Origin: Streptomyces bungoensis
GTDB taxonomy: Bacteria > Actinomycetota > Actinomycetes > Streptomycetales > Streptomycetaceae
Reading direction: 5' to 3'
DNA length: 64,000 bases
Assembly: GCF_001514215.1 (NCBI RefSeq)
Contig: NZ_KQ948875.1
Coordinates: 49,642-113,641 of the forward strand
Shown here: positions 9,085 through 17,723 of the stretch, one piece after another
Layout of the letters: each line of letters starts with the position of its first letter
Position numbering within the stretch: the first letter of the stretch is position 1
The notes under the pieces: model-generated
What the model was told of the DNA's origin: nothing
What the model saw: only the letters and a program-made list of their open reading frames with translations
Database searches by the model: none
Position numbers and translations under genes: made by a program

Positions 9085-9571
9085 GCCGCCCCTGTCCCTC
9101 CGGACCGACCCAGTGCCCGTGCGGGCATCGCCCATCGTCTCCCAGTGCCCCGGTGCGGCCGTTCGACACGCCGTGACCGGGGAGCCCGGCACGGGCGGTA
9201 CGTGACGTGGCGCCGTACGAACGCAGGCGGCCGCAGGCTTCGGAATGGCGAGGCGAAGGAGCGGGAACCCGCCGCCCCGCAGCCGGCCGATCACCCCTGC
9301 CCCGACCGCCGGGGGCGGGCACCTGGGCCCGACGGCACATCACCGAGGAGCAGGCGACGCCGGGACAGCGGCAATCGTTCCCGGCGGGTGCGGCACGAGG
9401 ACCGACGAAAGCGCACGCGGCGGCGACCAGCGTGGCGCCGGGCCGCCGCCTGATCGCCCGGCGGGCGGAGCCGGGCCCGGCCCGGCGGGGCCGGCGCGGG
9501 CCTGCGGGCGGCACGGGGACGACCCCCTTCGGAGCCGGCCGGGCGGCGACGAGGAATCCGCCGACACCCCG
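9085..9571. other. Intergenic region upstream of selA, no gene recognised
   Basis: This ~490-bp GC-rich stretch contains open frames on both strands, but their compositions are low-complexity Arg/Pro/Gly with no ribosome binding sites or family features. It probably holds the selA promoter. No clear operator or terminator was identified. Confidence 0.5.
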
Positions 9572-10588
9572 TCACCGGCCGTCGCCGGGCCGGGCACGTT
9601 CGTCGGTGTCCGGTGGCGGGCGGGGCGGCGGGGTGTCGCCGGCGGTGAGGTGCTCGAGGACCTCCGCCAGCTCCTTGCACGCCTGTTCGACGGAGCGCCG
9701 GGTGTTGCGCTGCTCGGTGATCACGGCGGACAGCAGCAGCGCGGTCAGCGCCATCGCGCCGTTGAACGCCTGGAGCTTGGCCATGATCTCGACCCGGCTC
9801 AGCCCGGAGAAGGAGCCGACGCCGTCGGTCGCGGCGACGGTGGCCAGCACGGAGGTCAGCAGCGCGCACAGCGTGCTGCCCGCGAGCTCGAACCGCAGCG
9901 CGGCCCAGATGATCAGCGGATAGACGAGGAAGAGCAGGCTGATCGAGCTGTAGGCGGCCAGCGGCACCACTGCGCAGGCCACGAGCGCCAGCGCGGTGGC
10001 CTCCTTCCAGCGGGCCGGTGACGGCGGCCACCGCATCCGGTGCAGCAACAGCAGCAGGGGCGTGACGAGCAGGACGCCCATCGCGTCCCCCACCCACCAG
10101 GCCAGCCAGACCGGCCAGAACCGGCCGACGGCCAGCTTGTTCATCAGGATCGACAGGCCGACGCCCACCGTGGCGCTGATCAGCATGGCGGTGAACGCGC
10201 CGAGGAACACCAGGGCGAGTCCGTCGCGCAGCCGGGTCAGCTCGATGCGGAAGCGGGCCCGGCGCAGCAGCAGCACGGCGCACACGGGCGCCGCCGTCTG
10301 GCCCAGGACGGTGATGACCACGTCGGGGCCGGGATCGGGGGTCACGGCCAGCACGATGAAGAAGGCCCCGAGCGCGATGCCGGGCCAGCAGCCCATCCCG
10401 AGGAGCAGCAGAGCGGCGACGGCGACCCCGGTCGGCGGCCAGATGGGGCTGACCACGGCGTCCTCGACGATCAGCCGGCGCAGGAGTCCCAGCCGTCCCG
10501 CCGCGTAGTAGCAGGCGGCGACGGCGACCACCTGGGCGGCGTAGCCGCCCGGACGGCGCAGATCCTTCAAACCCACCACAGCAGCCAT
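9572..10588 (-). CDS. MASE1-like integral membrane protein
   Basis: The 338-residue protein has about eight hydrophobic segments spread over residues 15-300, then a short charged cytoplasmic tail (ACKELAEVLEHLTAGDTPPP). The segments SPIWPPTGVAVAALLLLG and WLAWWVGDAMGVLLVTPLLLLL are typical of MASE1 sensor domains, which normally precede kinase, GGDEF or phosphatase output domains. No output domain is attached here. Instead the SpoIIE phosphatase gene lies immediately upstream in the same direction, suggesting sensor and output are split over two genes. The start codon has only a weak ribosome binding site. Confidence 0.75.
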   Translation of the reverse strand: MAAVVGLKDLRRPGGYAAQVVAVAACYYAAGRLGLLRRLIVEDAVVSPIWPPTGVAVAALLLLGMGCWPGIALGAFFIVLAVTPDPGPDVVITVLGQTAAPVCAVLLLRRARFRIELTRLRDGLALVFLGAFTAMLISATVGVGLSILMNKLAVGRFWPVWLAWWVGDAMGVLLVTPLLLLLHRMRWPPSPARWKEATALALVACAVVPLAAYSSISLLFLVYPLIIWAALRFELAGSTLCALLTSVLATVAATDGVGSFSGLSRVEIMAKLQAFNGAMALTALLLSAVITEQRNTRRSVEQACKELAEVLEHLTAGDTPPPRPPPDTDERARPGDGR

Positions 10589-10638
10589 CTCACACCGGCG
10601 GGCCGCCGTCGGCCAGGCGAGGGGAGCCCCGTCCGGCC

Positions 10639-11493
10639 CTAAGGCTGAACACCGGCCTGGTCGAGTCCGGGGACGCACGGCGCGTCCAGCCCCACGACGA
10701 GGACCGCGGCGTCGTCCTCGTGCCCGACGCTCTCGGCCCCCTTGATCACGGCCCCGGCCAGTGCCTGCGCCTTCAGGCCGGCGACGGCGGCGATGGCCGC
10801 GAGCCGCACCACCTGGTCGAGGCCCTCCTCGATGTCCAGCGACGGACCCTCGACGACGCCGTCGGTGAGCAGGACGAAGACGCCGCCCGTGCCCAGCCGG
10901 TGCCGGGTCACCGGGTACCGCGTGCCGCTGTCGATGCCGAGCGGCGGGCCTCCCTCGTCGTCCGCGACGCCGGCCCTGCCGTCCGCCGTGGCCCACACGA
11001 AGGGGATGTGCCCGGCCCGGGCGCTCTCCAGCACGCCCGTGACCGGGTCCAGCCGCATGAAGGTGCAGGTGGCGAAGAGCTCGCTGTTCAGGGAGAGCAG
11101 CAGCTCGTTGGTCCGGGCGAGGAGCTCGCCCGGGTCGCCGGTGACCGAGGCCAGGGCGCGCAGCCCGGCGCGGACCTGCCCCATGTAGGCCGCGGCCTCG
11201 ATGTTGTGGCCCTGGACGTCGCCGATGGACAGCCCGATGCGCCCGTCGGGGAGGGTGAAGGCGTCGTACCAGTCGCCGCCCACGTTGAGTCCGTAGGTGG
11301 CGGGTGTGTACTGCACCGCCAGGCGCAGGCCGGGGGCGGCGGGCAGGTCCCGCGGGAGCATGCCCCGCTGCAGCGCGATGGCCAGCTCGACCCGGGTGCG
11401 CTGCTGTTCGGCGCGCTCGCGTGCCTGGGCGGTGAGCGATCCGAGTCTGGCCAGCAGCTCGTCGCCTTCGTCCGTGGAGCGCTTGCGGGGCAT
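10639..11493 (-). CDS. SpoIIE/RsbU-type PP2C protein phosphatase
   Basis: The 284-residue cytosolic protein has an N-terminal helix rich in Arg/Glu (likely coiled coil, residues 1-45) followed by a PP2C domain. Metal-binding and catalytic motifs are LNVGGDWYDAF, LSIGDVQGHNIEAA, LLTDGVVEG and GHEDDAAVLVV. Such phosphatases dephosphorylate anti-anti-sigma factors in partner-switching stress signalling. It lies upstream of the MASE1-like gene with a 50-bp gap. A perfect 16-bp palindrome lies in its promoter region. Confidence 0.9.
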   Translation of the reverse strand: MPRKRSTDEGDELLARLGSLTAQARERAEQQRTRVELAIALQRGMLPRDLPAAPGLRLAVQYTPATYGLNVGGDWYDAFTLPDGRIGLSIGDVQGHNIEAAAYMGQVRAGLRALASVTGDPGELLARTNELLLSLNSELFATCTFMRLDPVTGVLESARAGHIPFVWATADGRAGVADDEGGPPLGIDSGTRYPVTRHRLGTGGVFVLLTDGVVEGPSLDIEEGLDQVVRLAAIAAVAGLKAQALAGAVIKGAESVGHEDDAAVLVVGLDAPCVPGLDQAGVQP

Positions 11494-11543
11494 CGGTCAC
11501 TTCCGACTGGACGGCAGTCCTGTGCGGCAAACGTCTAGATTTT

Positions 11544-11559
11544 ATCCTCATATGAGGAT
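11544..11559. promoter_or_regulatory. 16-bp perfect palindrome in SpoIIE-phosphatase promoter
   Basis: ATCCTCATATGAGGAT is a perfect dyad about 50 bp upstream of the phosphatase start. On the gene strand it is followed by an AT-rich GATAAAAT stretch that could serve as a -10 region. It is a likely repressor operator; the binding protein is unknown. Confidence 0.5.
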
Positions 11560-11596
11560 TCGCCCCCGGCGAGCAGCCGTCCGCGATGGCAGGAGG

Positions 11597-11917
11597 TCAG
11601 CGGACGTCCGAGTCGATGCCGGTGATCACCGCGGGTCCCAGAGGTGCCGTCCGCTCGTCCAGCCCGGCGTCGTGCAGGGCGGAGTCCGCGAGGCGGCGGG
11701 CCTCCTCCTCGGCGTGCGGGCCGGTGTCCGCCTCGACGGTCAGGCGGAGGGTGAACGTGTTGTCCTCGTTGACGTTGAGCACGTCCAGGTCCTCGGTGCT
11801 GCCCATCCGGGTGGTGTGCGGGTCGGCGGGCCGCAGTGCCCGGCTCAGTCGCGCTCGGGTGTCGGGCCCGGCCCCCGCGGTGAAGGTACCGGGGACGGTG
11901 ATGACGTAGGTCGTCAT
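11597..11917 (-). CDS. Hypothetical protein, 106 aa
   Basis: This soluble protein starts MTTYVITVPGTF and is rich in acidic residues. Its beta-strand-like pattern (FTLRLTVEADT) is followed by an amphipathic helix (EEEARRLADSALHDAG). The ribosome binding site GAGGAAAGGAACG supports the start. I do not recognise a characterised family. It lies between the phosphatase promoter and a mannosyltransferase gene, all on the same strand. Confidence 0.75.
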   Translation of the reverse strand: MTTYVITVPGTFTAGAGPDTRARLSRALRPADPHTTRMGSTEDLDVLNVNEDNTFTLRLTVEADTGPHAEEEARRLADSALHDAGLDERTAPLGPAVITGIDSDVR

Positions 11918-11995
11918 GACGTTCCTTTCCTCGGACTTCCGCCTCGCCTACCCCGATAACCGGCTTTCGCACGGGCCCGTGCGGACCGGGCCGGC

Positions 11996-13207
11996 TCACA
12001 GCGGGGAGTGGGCCACCACCGTCACGTAGGCGCCGTAGAGCAGCGACACGGCGGCGAGGGCGCCGCCCAGCAGCAGGACGTGGGCCGGGCGGGTGCGCCA
12101 GGTGCGGGCGAGGGCCCGGGCCGGCGGGATGAGCAGCGGGAAGACGGGCAGCAGGAAGCGCGGCTTGGACGAGAACGAGCCGGAGCCGCCGACCACGAGC
12201 AGCAGCAGCACGCCCGCGAAGACCACCAGGGCGAGCGGCGCCCGGTCCAGGCACAGCAGCCCGAACAGCACGACGGCGGTCAGGACGATCACCAGGGCCA
12301 CCGGGTAGACGACGTGCCCGCCGTGCAGGGCGAGCACCTTGACGAAGCGCAGGGCGCCGACGCCGAGGTCGAAGCGCGAGTTCCAGGCGCTCTGCACCGT
12401 GAAGTAGCCGTGCAGCAGGTCGCCCGTGCGGTGGCCCACCCACAGGATGTAGCCGAGCCAGCCGAGCGGGGCGAGGAGGGTGCCGGCCCACAGGGCGGCC
12501 GGGACGCGGCCGCGCCGGCGCACCGCCTCGTGCACGGCGGCGACGGCGACGGCCGCGGCCACCGCGCACCCGGTGGGCCGGCACAGCCCGGCCAGGGCGG
12601 CGAGCGAGCCGGCCCACAGCCAGCGGCCCCTGAGCACGCAGTACAGGGACCACACGGCGAGCGCGGAGAAGAGGGACTCGGTGTAGGCGATGGTCAGTTC
12701 GACGGCATGCGGCAGCACGGCCCACAGGCCGACCAGGACGGTGGCGACGGCCCGGCCGTACAGGTGGTGGCCGAGAACGTAGAGGCCGTACGCGGCAGCG
12801 CCGGCGGCGGCCCAGGCGACGAGCACGGCCGCCTCGCCGGGGGTGAACGGAAGAGCCGTGTCCAGGGCCCGGATCAGCCCCGGGTAGAGCGGGAAGAACG
12901 CCCAGTCGATCTGCACGCCGCCGGTCGGGGTGATCCGGATGAGGTGTTCGTAGCCGTGGGTGGCGATGTGCAGGTACCAGCGGGAGTCCCAGGAGTGGGC
13001 CAGGTTCCTGACCAGCGGGCGGCCGGTGAGGTGGTTGACGGCGATCACGACGGCGACTCCCGCGAGCCGGACCGCGGCGAACAGCGCGAGGGCCGTCCGG
13101 GCGCCCTCGGGGATCCGGTGCCGGGCGGCGCGGGACGGCGCGGGACGGCGGAGGGCGGCGCCGGACGGAGCGGCAGGATCGGGCCGGGGTACGGAAGACG
13201 TGCTCAC
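11996..13207 (-). CDS. PIG-V-like membrane mannosyltransferase
   Basis: The 403-residue polytopic membrane protein carries the motif series of actinobacterial PIG-V-like mannosyltransferases: NLAHSWDSRWYLHIATHGYE (acidic residue near the first membrane segment), WAFFPLYPGLIR, ELTIAYTESLFSAL and LCRPTG. These enzymes use polyprenyl-phosphate sugars to glycosylate lipids or secreted proteins. The GTG start (VSTSSVPRPDP) was preferred to the longer open frame because the first segment should be short and basic; no strong ribosome binding site is visible. The acceptor is unknown. Confidence 0.8.
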   Translation of the reverse strand: MSTSSVPRPDPAAPSGAALRRPAPSRAARHRIPEGARTALALFAAVRLAGVAVVIAVNHLTGRPLVRNLAHSWDSRWYLHIATHGYEHLIRITPTGGVQIDWAFFPLYPGLIRALDTALPFTPGEAAVLVAWAAAGAAAYGLYVLGHHLYGRAVATVLVGLWAVLPHAVELTIAYTESLFSALAVWSLYCVLRGRWLWAGSLAALAGLCRPTGCAVAAAVAVAAVHEAVRRRGRVPAALWAGTLLAPLGWLGYILWVGHRTGDLLHGYFTVQSAWNSRFDLGVGALRFVKVLALHGGHVVYPVALVIVLTAVVLFGLLCLDRAPLALVVFAGVLLLLVVGGSGSFSSKPRFLLPVFPLLIPPARALARTWRTRPAHVLLLGGALAAVSLLYGAYVTVVAHSPL

Positions 13208-13435
13208 GCACCGACCATGGTCACGCCGGTGGGGGCGCGCAAAGCGCGACTCGGGTTTCTCGCGGTCTTCCACCCTGATTCAGGAACCGCGGGGCGCCTG
13301 CCGGGAACGCGAGGACCGCTTCACCTCGAAATCAGGACAAACCCCTCGTCACCCGCTCCCCGGCGCAGACCACCCGAATGATCGAAGTAGGGTGTGGTTA
13401 CCATATGAGCGCTGCCTAGCTCGAAAGATAGATCT

Positions 13436-14881
13436 GTGACTGTCAACGACGACTCGTTCACCAACTGGATGCACCGCGAGGAGATCGCGGAGTCGATGAT
13501 CCCGCTCATCGGGAAGCTGCACCGCGAGCGGGACGTGACCGTCCTGCTGCACAGCCGCTCCCTGGTGAACAAGTCGGTGGTCAGCATCCTCAAGACGCAC
13601 CGCTTCGCCCGGCAGATCGCCGGGGCGGAGCTCTCGGTCACCGAGACGATGCCGTTCCTGCGGGCCCTGACCACCCTCGACCTCGGGCCCTCGCAGATCG
13701 ACCTCGGCATGCTCGCCGCCACCTACAAGGCCGACGACCGCGGGCTGAGCGTGGCGGAGTTCACCGCGGAGGCCGTCGCCGGCGCGACCGGCGCCAACAA
13801 GATCGAGCGCCGTGAGCCGCGCGACGTCGTCCTGTACGGCTTCGGCCGCATCGGCCGGCTCGTCGCCCGCCTGCTGATCGAGAAGGCCGGTTCGGGCAAC
13901 GGCCTGCGCCTGCGCGCCATCGTGGTCCGCGGCGGCGGCGCCCAGGACATCGTCAAGCGCGCCTCGCTGCTGCGCCGGGACTCCATCCACGGCCAGTTCC
14001 AGGGCACCATCACGGTGGACGAGGACAGCAGCACGATCGTGGCCAACGGCAACGCGATCAAGGTCATCTACGCCGACGACCCGTCGCACGTCGACTACAC
14101 CGAGTACGGCATCCGGGACGCCATCCTCATCGACAACACCGGCAAGTGGCGCGACCGCGAGGGCCTGTCCAAGCACCTGCGCCCCGGTATCGAGAAGGTC
14201 GTGCTGACCGCGCCGGGCAAGGGCGACGTCCCGAACATCGTGCACGGGGTCAACCACGACACGGTCAAGCCGGACGAGCAGATCCTGTCCTGCGCCTCCT
14301 GCACCACCAACGCCATCGTCCCGCCGCTGAAGGCCATGGACGACGAGTACGGCGTGCTGCGCGGCCACGTGGAGACCGTCCACTCGTTCACCAACGACCA
14401 GAACCTGCTGGACAACTACCACAAGTCCGAGCGCCGTGGCCGTTCCGCGCCGCTCAACATGGTGATCACCGAGACCGGTGCCGCCTCCGCCGTCGCCAAG
14501 GCGCTGCCCGACCTGAAGGCGAGGATCACCGGCAGCTCGATCCGCGTGCCGGTGCCGGACGTCTCGATCGCGATCCTCAACCTCCAGCTGGCCCGCGAGG
14601 CCACCCGCGCGGAGGTGCACGACTACCTGCGCGAGGTGTCGCTGACCTCGCCGCTCAAGCGCCAGATCGACTTCACGACGGCGCCCGACGCGGTCTCCAG
14701 CGACTTCATCGGCTCGCGCCACGCCTCGATCGTCGACGCCGGCGCGCTCAAGGTCGAGGGCGACAACGCGATCCTCTACCTCTGGTACGACAACGAGTTC
14801 GGCTACTCCTGCCAGGTCGTCCGGGTCGTCCAGCACGTCTCGGGCGTGGAGTACCCGACGTACCCGGCGACGGCGGTCTGA
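13436..14881 (+). CDS. gap: Glyceraldehyde-3-phosphate dehydrogenase with N-terminal extension
   Basis: The 481-residue protein consists of an unusual ~130-residue N-terminal region followed by a complete GAPDH. The NAD-binding motif VVLYGFGRIGRLVARLL starts near residue 130, the catalytic Cys289 lies in SCASCTTNAIVPPL, and WYDNEFGYSCQ is at the C-terminus. Ordinary GAPDHs are about 335 residues. The extension (MHREEIAESMIPLIGKLHRE, VNKSVVSILKTHRFARQI) is helical and resembles no domain I can name. The enzyme interconverts glyceraldehyde-3-phosphate and 1,3-bisphosphoglycerate. It starts with GTG and stands alone, with a strong terminator downstream. Confidence 0.92.
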   Translation: MTVNDDSFTNWMHREEIAESMIPLIGKLHRERDVTVLLHSRSLVNKSVVSILKTHRFARQIAGAELSVTETMPFLRALTTLDLGPSQIDLGMLAATYKADDRGLSVAEFTAEAVAGATGANKIERREPRDVVLYGFGRIGRLVARLLIEKAGSGNGLRLRAIVVRGGGAQDIVKRASLLRRDSIHGQFQGTITVDEDSSTIVANGNAIKVIYADDPSHVDYTEYGIRDAILIDNTGKWRDREGLSKHLRPGIEKVVLTAPGKGDVPNIVHGVNHDTVKPDEQILSCASCTTNAIVPPLKAMDDEYGVLRGHVETVHSFTNDQNLLDNYHKSERRGRSAPLNMVITETGAASAVAKALPDLKARITGSSIRVPVPDVSIAILNLQLAREATRAEVHDYLREVSLTSPLKRQIDFTTAPDAVSSDFIGSRHASIVDAGALKVEGDNAILYLWYDNEFGYSCQVVRVVQHVSGVEYPTYPATAV

Positions 14882-14902
14882 CGCCTCGCACCGCACCGTC
14901 CG

Positions 14903-14933
14903 CGGCCGCCGACCGGATCCCGGTCGGCGGCCG
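14903..14933. terminator. Terminator after GAPDH gene
   Basis: A perfect 14-bp stem (CGGCCGCCGACCGG with its complement) closes an ATC loop. It begins 21 bp after the GAPDH stop and precedes the convergent LysR gene, so it can serve both. Confidence 0.8.
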
Positions 14934-14970
14934 TCGTACGCAAGGCGTCGTCGGCGTTCGTCCGGGGCCC

Positions 14971-15927
14971 CTACGATCCGGCCGTGCTCCACAGGCGCGA
15001 GGCCCAGGTCCTCAGGTGCGGGGCCTGGGCGGCCAGGTCGCGGTACGCCGCGGTGGCCGACTGGACCAGGGTCTCCGCGACGTCGTCGGTGACCGTGCCG
15101 GGCCGCCAGGCCAGCACGTAGCGGCACCACAGGGGTGAGCCCGCCAGCGGCTTGACGGTGACGTGCGGGATCGGGCGCAGCGTCGGCTGCACGAGGGACA
15201 CCCCGAGCCCGTCGGCGATCATGCTCTGCAGCTGCGTCTGGTCGCCGAGGAACTCGTGGACGGCGACCGGGGTGAACCCGGCCGCGGCGCAGGCGTCGTA
15301 GAACACGCCGGGCCAGCCCGCGCCGTCGTCGGGCGTCACGAACCACGGGTCCTCGGCGAGGTCGGCCAGCTGCACCTGGGCACATTGGCGCAGCCGGTGG
15401 CGGGCCGGCAGGGCGACGAACGTCGGCTCGGTGACGATGCCGCGGTGTCTCACGGCCGCCGAGTGGCGCAGCTCCCGGCCCGGGTAGTCGGCGGCGATGG
15501 CCGCGTCCGCCGCGCCCTCCTCCAGCAGCTCCACGATCCGCGAGGAGGCGTAGACGCTGGTGACGGCCAGGGACAGCTCCGGCAGCCGGGTGCGGACGCG
15601 GGACACCGTGCCGGAGAGCATGGGCGAGTTGGTCGCGGCCACGCGCAGGGGCCGGCGCGGCCGGCTCCCGGCCGGGCGGCGCCGGCCGAGGGCGTCGGCG
15701 CGGGTCAGCACGTCACGGGCCTGGGCGACGACCTCGGCACCGTAGGGGGTGGGCCGCACCCCGCTCGCGCCCCGCTCGAAGAGCGGCTCGCCCAGGTGGC
15801 GCTCGATGCGCCGGAGCTGGGTGCTGACGGCGGGCTGCGAGTAGCCGAGCTGGGCGGCGGCGCGGCCCACGCTGCCCGCGTCGGCGATCGCGCACAGCAC
15901 CCGCAGGTGCCGCAGCTCCAGCTCCAT
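14971..15927 (-). CDS. LysR-family transcriptional regulator
   Basis: The 318-residue protein has an N-terminal winged HTH (MELELRHLRVLCAIADAGSVGRAAAQLGYSQPAVSTQLRRIE is split here by positions ~1-60) and a periplasmic-binding-like effector domain from about residue 90. The HTH is typical LTTR. The ATG was chosen because it begins directly at the HTH; the upstream in-frame extension is not family-like. It is divergent from the GH51 gene with a 185-bp shared intergenic region, so regulating that gene is plausible but unproven. Confidence 0.9.
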   Translation of the reverse strand: MELELRHLRVLCAIADAGSVGRAAAQLGYSQPAVSTQLRRIERHLGEPLFERGASGVRPTPYGAEVVAQARDVLTRADALGRRRPAGSRPRRPLRVAATNSPMLSGTVSRVRTRLPELSLAVTSVYASSRIVELLEEGAADAAIAADYPGRELRHSAAVRHRGIVTEPTFVALPARHRLRQCAQVQLADLAEDPWFVTPDDGAGWPGVFYDACAAAGFTPVAVHEFLGDQTQLQSMIADGLGVSLVQPTLRPIPHVTVKPLAGSPLWCRYVLAWRPGTVTDDVAETLVQSATAAYRDLAAQAPHLRTWASRLWSTAGS

Positions 15928-16050
15928 CGTTTTGCTCCCGGTCGTCGAGGAGTCCCATTGTGCCCTCGCCGGCGGGGCCCCGGGCACGGCCGGACCCTTG
16001 ACGCGCGCCGACCACCGATGGGAGCTTTTTATCGATACAAACGATCTCCG

Positions 16051-16092
16051 CTCCACGATGCCCACTCCACGATCCCCACGCCACGATCTCCG
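16051..16092 (+). repeat. Three tandem 14-bp repeats in GH51 leader
   Basis: Units ctccacgatgccca, ctccacgatcccca and cgccacgatctccg lie end to end, ending about 20 bp before the GH51 start codon. Just upstream (16031-16045) is the dyad ATCGATACAAACGAT. Together they may form an operator region for the neighbouring LacI or LysR regulator. Confidence 0.5.
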
Positions 16093-16112
16093 CCCTGCGA
16101 CGGGAGTCCGCC

Positions 16113-17639
16113 GTGCCCACCGCCTCCGCGATCATCAACCTGGACATCGAGGGACCCACGATCAGCCGCCATCTCTACGGGCACTTCGCCGAGCATCTGG
16201 GCCGGTGCGTGTACGGCGGCTTCTGGGTCGGCGAGGACTCCCCCGTGCCGAACGAGGGCGGCATCCGGCTCGACGTCGTCGAGGCCCTGCGCGCGCTGGA
16301 CATCCCCAACCTCCGCTGGCCGGGCGGCTGTTTCGCCGACGAGTACCACTGGAAGGACGGCATCGGGCCGCGCGGGCAGCGCCCCCGGATGGTGAACACG
16401 CACTGGGGCGACGTCGAGGAGAACAACCACTTCGGCACCCACGAGTTCATGGCCCTGTGCGAACTGCTGGGCGCGGAGCCGTACATCAGCGGGAACGTCG
16501 GCAGCGGCACCGTCCGGGAGATGAGCGAGTGGGTCGAGTACCTGACCCGGGACGGCGACAGCCCCATGGTGCGGCTGCGGAAGGCCAATGGGCGCGAGGA
16601 GCCGTGGCGGGTCAGGTTCTGGGGCATCGGCAACGAGACCTGGGGGTGCGGCGGCAACATGCGCGCCGAGTACTCCGCCGACCTGGCCCGCCAGTACGCC
16701 ACGTACTGCCGCGACCACGGCGGCAACGAGCTGTACCGCATCGCCTCGGGCGCCTCCGACGACGACTACCGGTGGACGGAGACGCTGATGCGGCAGATCA
16801 GCTGCTTCGGCTGCGAGGCCACCCCGAAGACGTTCTTCCAGGGCGTCTCCGTCCACTGCTACACCCTGGCCGGCCCCTGGGAGGCGAAGGGCAGCGCCAC
16901 GGACTTCACCACCGACGACCACTACCGGACGATGCTGTCCGCGCGGCGCGTGGACCGGATCCTGACCGGCCACTCCACCGTCATGGACGTCTACGACCCC
17001 CGGCGCACGGTCGGTCTGGTGCTGGACGAGTGGGGCACCTGGTGGGACGTGGAGCCGGGCACCGACCCGGGTTTCCTGTTCCAGCAGAACACGATGCGCG
17101 ACGCGCTGGTGGCGAGCACCCACTTCGACGTCTTCCACCGGCACGCCGCCCGCCTGCACATGGCCAACATCGCCCAGACGGTCAACGTGCTGCAGGCGAT
17201 GCTCCTCACCGACGGGGACGCGCTGGTCCTGACCCCGACGTATCACGTGTTCGAGATGAACAAGGGCCACCAGGACGCCACCTCGCTCCCCGTCCACCCG
17301 CGCACCGGCTCGGCCCGGCGCCGGGTGGGCGACGCCGAGCTGGAGACGGTGTCCGTCTCCGCCAGCGTCAAGGACGGCCACCTGCTCGTCTCGGTCAGCA
17401 ACCTGGACGCCGAGGAGCCCGCCGAGGTGGCCCTGGACCTGCGCGGCGGGACGATCGGTGAGCCGTACGCCCGCCTGCTCACGGCCGACCGGCTCCAGGC
17501 CCACAACACCCCGCGGGCGCCCGCGGCCGTGGCGCCCCGGCCGTTCGAGGGCCTGGCCGTCACCGGCCGCGGGCTCGCCCTCACGCTGCCGCCGCACTCG
17601 TTCGTCACGGTGCGCGCTCCCATGGCCCTCACGGACTGA
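16113..17639 (+). CDS. Alpha-L-arabinofuranosidase, GH51
   Basis: The 508-residue enzyme has the GH51 TIM barrel with acid/base Glu175 in WGIGNETWG and nucleophile Glu306 in LVLDEWGTWW, followed by a C-terminal beta-sandwich. RWPGGCFADEYHWKDGIGPR is also characteristic. It removes arabinofuranosyl side chains from arabinoxylan or arabinan oligosaccharides. No signal peptide is present, so it acts inside the cell on imported oligosaccharides. The GTG start is preceded by GACGGGAG. The LacI gene 85 bp downstream is a probable local regulator. Confidence 0.93.
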   Translation: MPTASAIINLDIEGPTISRHLYGHFAEHLGRCVYGGFWVGEDSPVPNEGGIRLDVVEALRALDIPNLRWPGGCFADEYHWKDGIGPRGQRPRMVNTHWGDVEENNHFGTHEFMALCELLGAEPYISGNVGSGTVREMSEWVEYLTRDGDSPMVRLRKANGREEPWRVRFWGIGNETWGCGGNMRAEYSADLARQYATYCRDHGGNELYRIASGASDDDYRWTETLMRQISCFGCEATPKTFFQGVSVHCYTLAGPWEAKGSATDFTTDDHYRTMLSARRVDRILTGHSTVMDVYDPRRTVGLVLDEWGTWWDVEPGTDPGFLFQQNTMRDALVASTHFDVFHRHAARLHMANIAQTVNVLQAMLLTDGDALVLTPTYHVFEMNKGHQDATSLPVHPRTGSARRRVGDAELETVSVSASVKDGHLLVSVSNLDAEEPAEVALDLRGGTIGEPYARLLTADRLQAHNTPRAPAAVAPRPFEGLAVTGRGLALTLPPHSFVTVRAPMALTD

Positions 17640-17723
17640 GGGACCCCTCGCGCCACGCCTGACGGCCGGCCCGCCCGTCCACGACGGCGCCCTCTATCGT
17701 CTTGCGGAGGACACCGGGCGGGA

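Noticed and set aside
5188..9453. 1421-aa open frame on the plus strand
   Set aside because: It is antisense to selD, selB and selA and crosses selC. Its composition is typical of GC-rich shadow frames.
9245..10021. 258-aa plus-strand open frame upstream of selA
   Set aside because: Low-complexity composition, overlaps the MASE1-like gene antisense, and has no ribosome binding site.
13121..13180. Repeated cgggacggcg stretch as a possible CRISPR or regulatory array
   Set aside because: Only two or three imperfect copies lie in the N-terminal coding part of the mannosyltransferase. No CRISPR array or cas gene was seen in the window.
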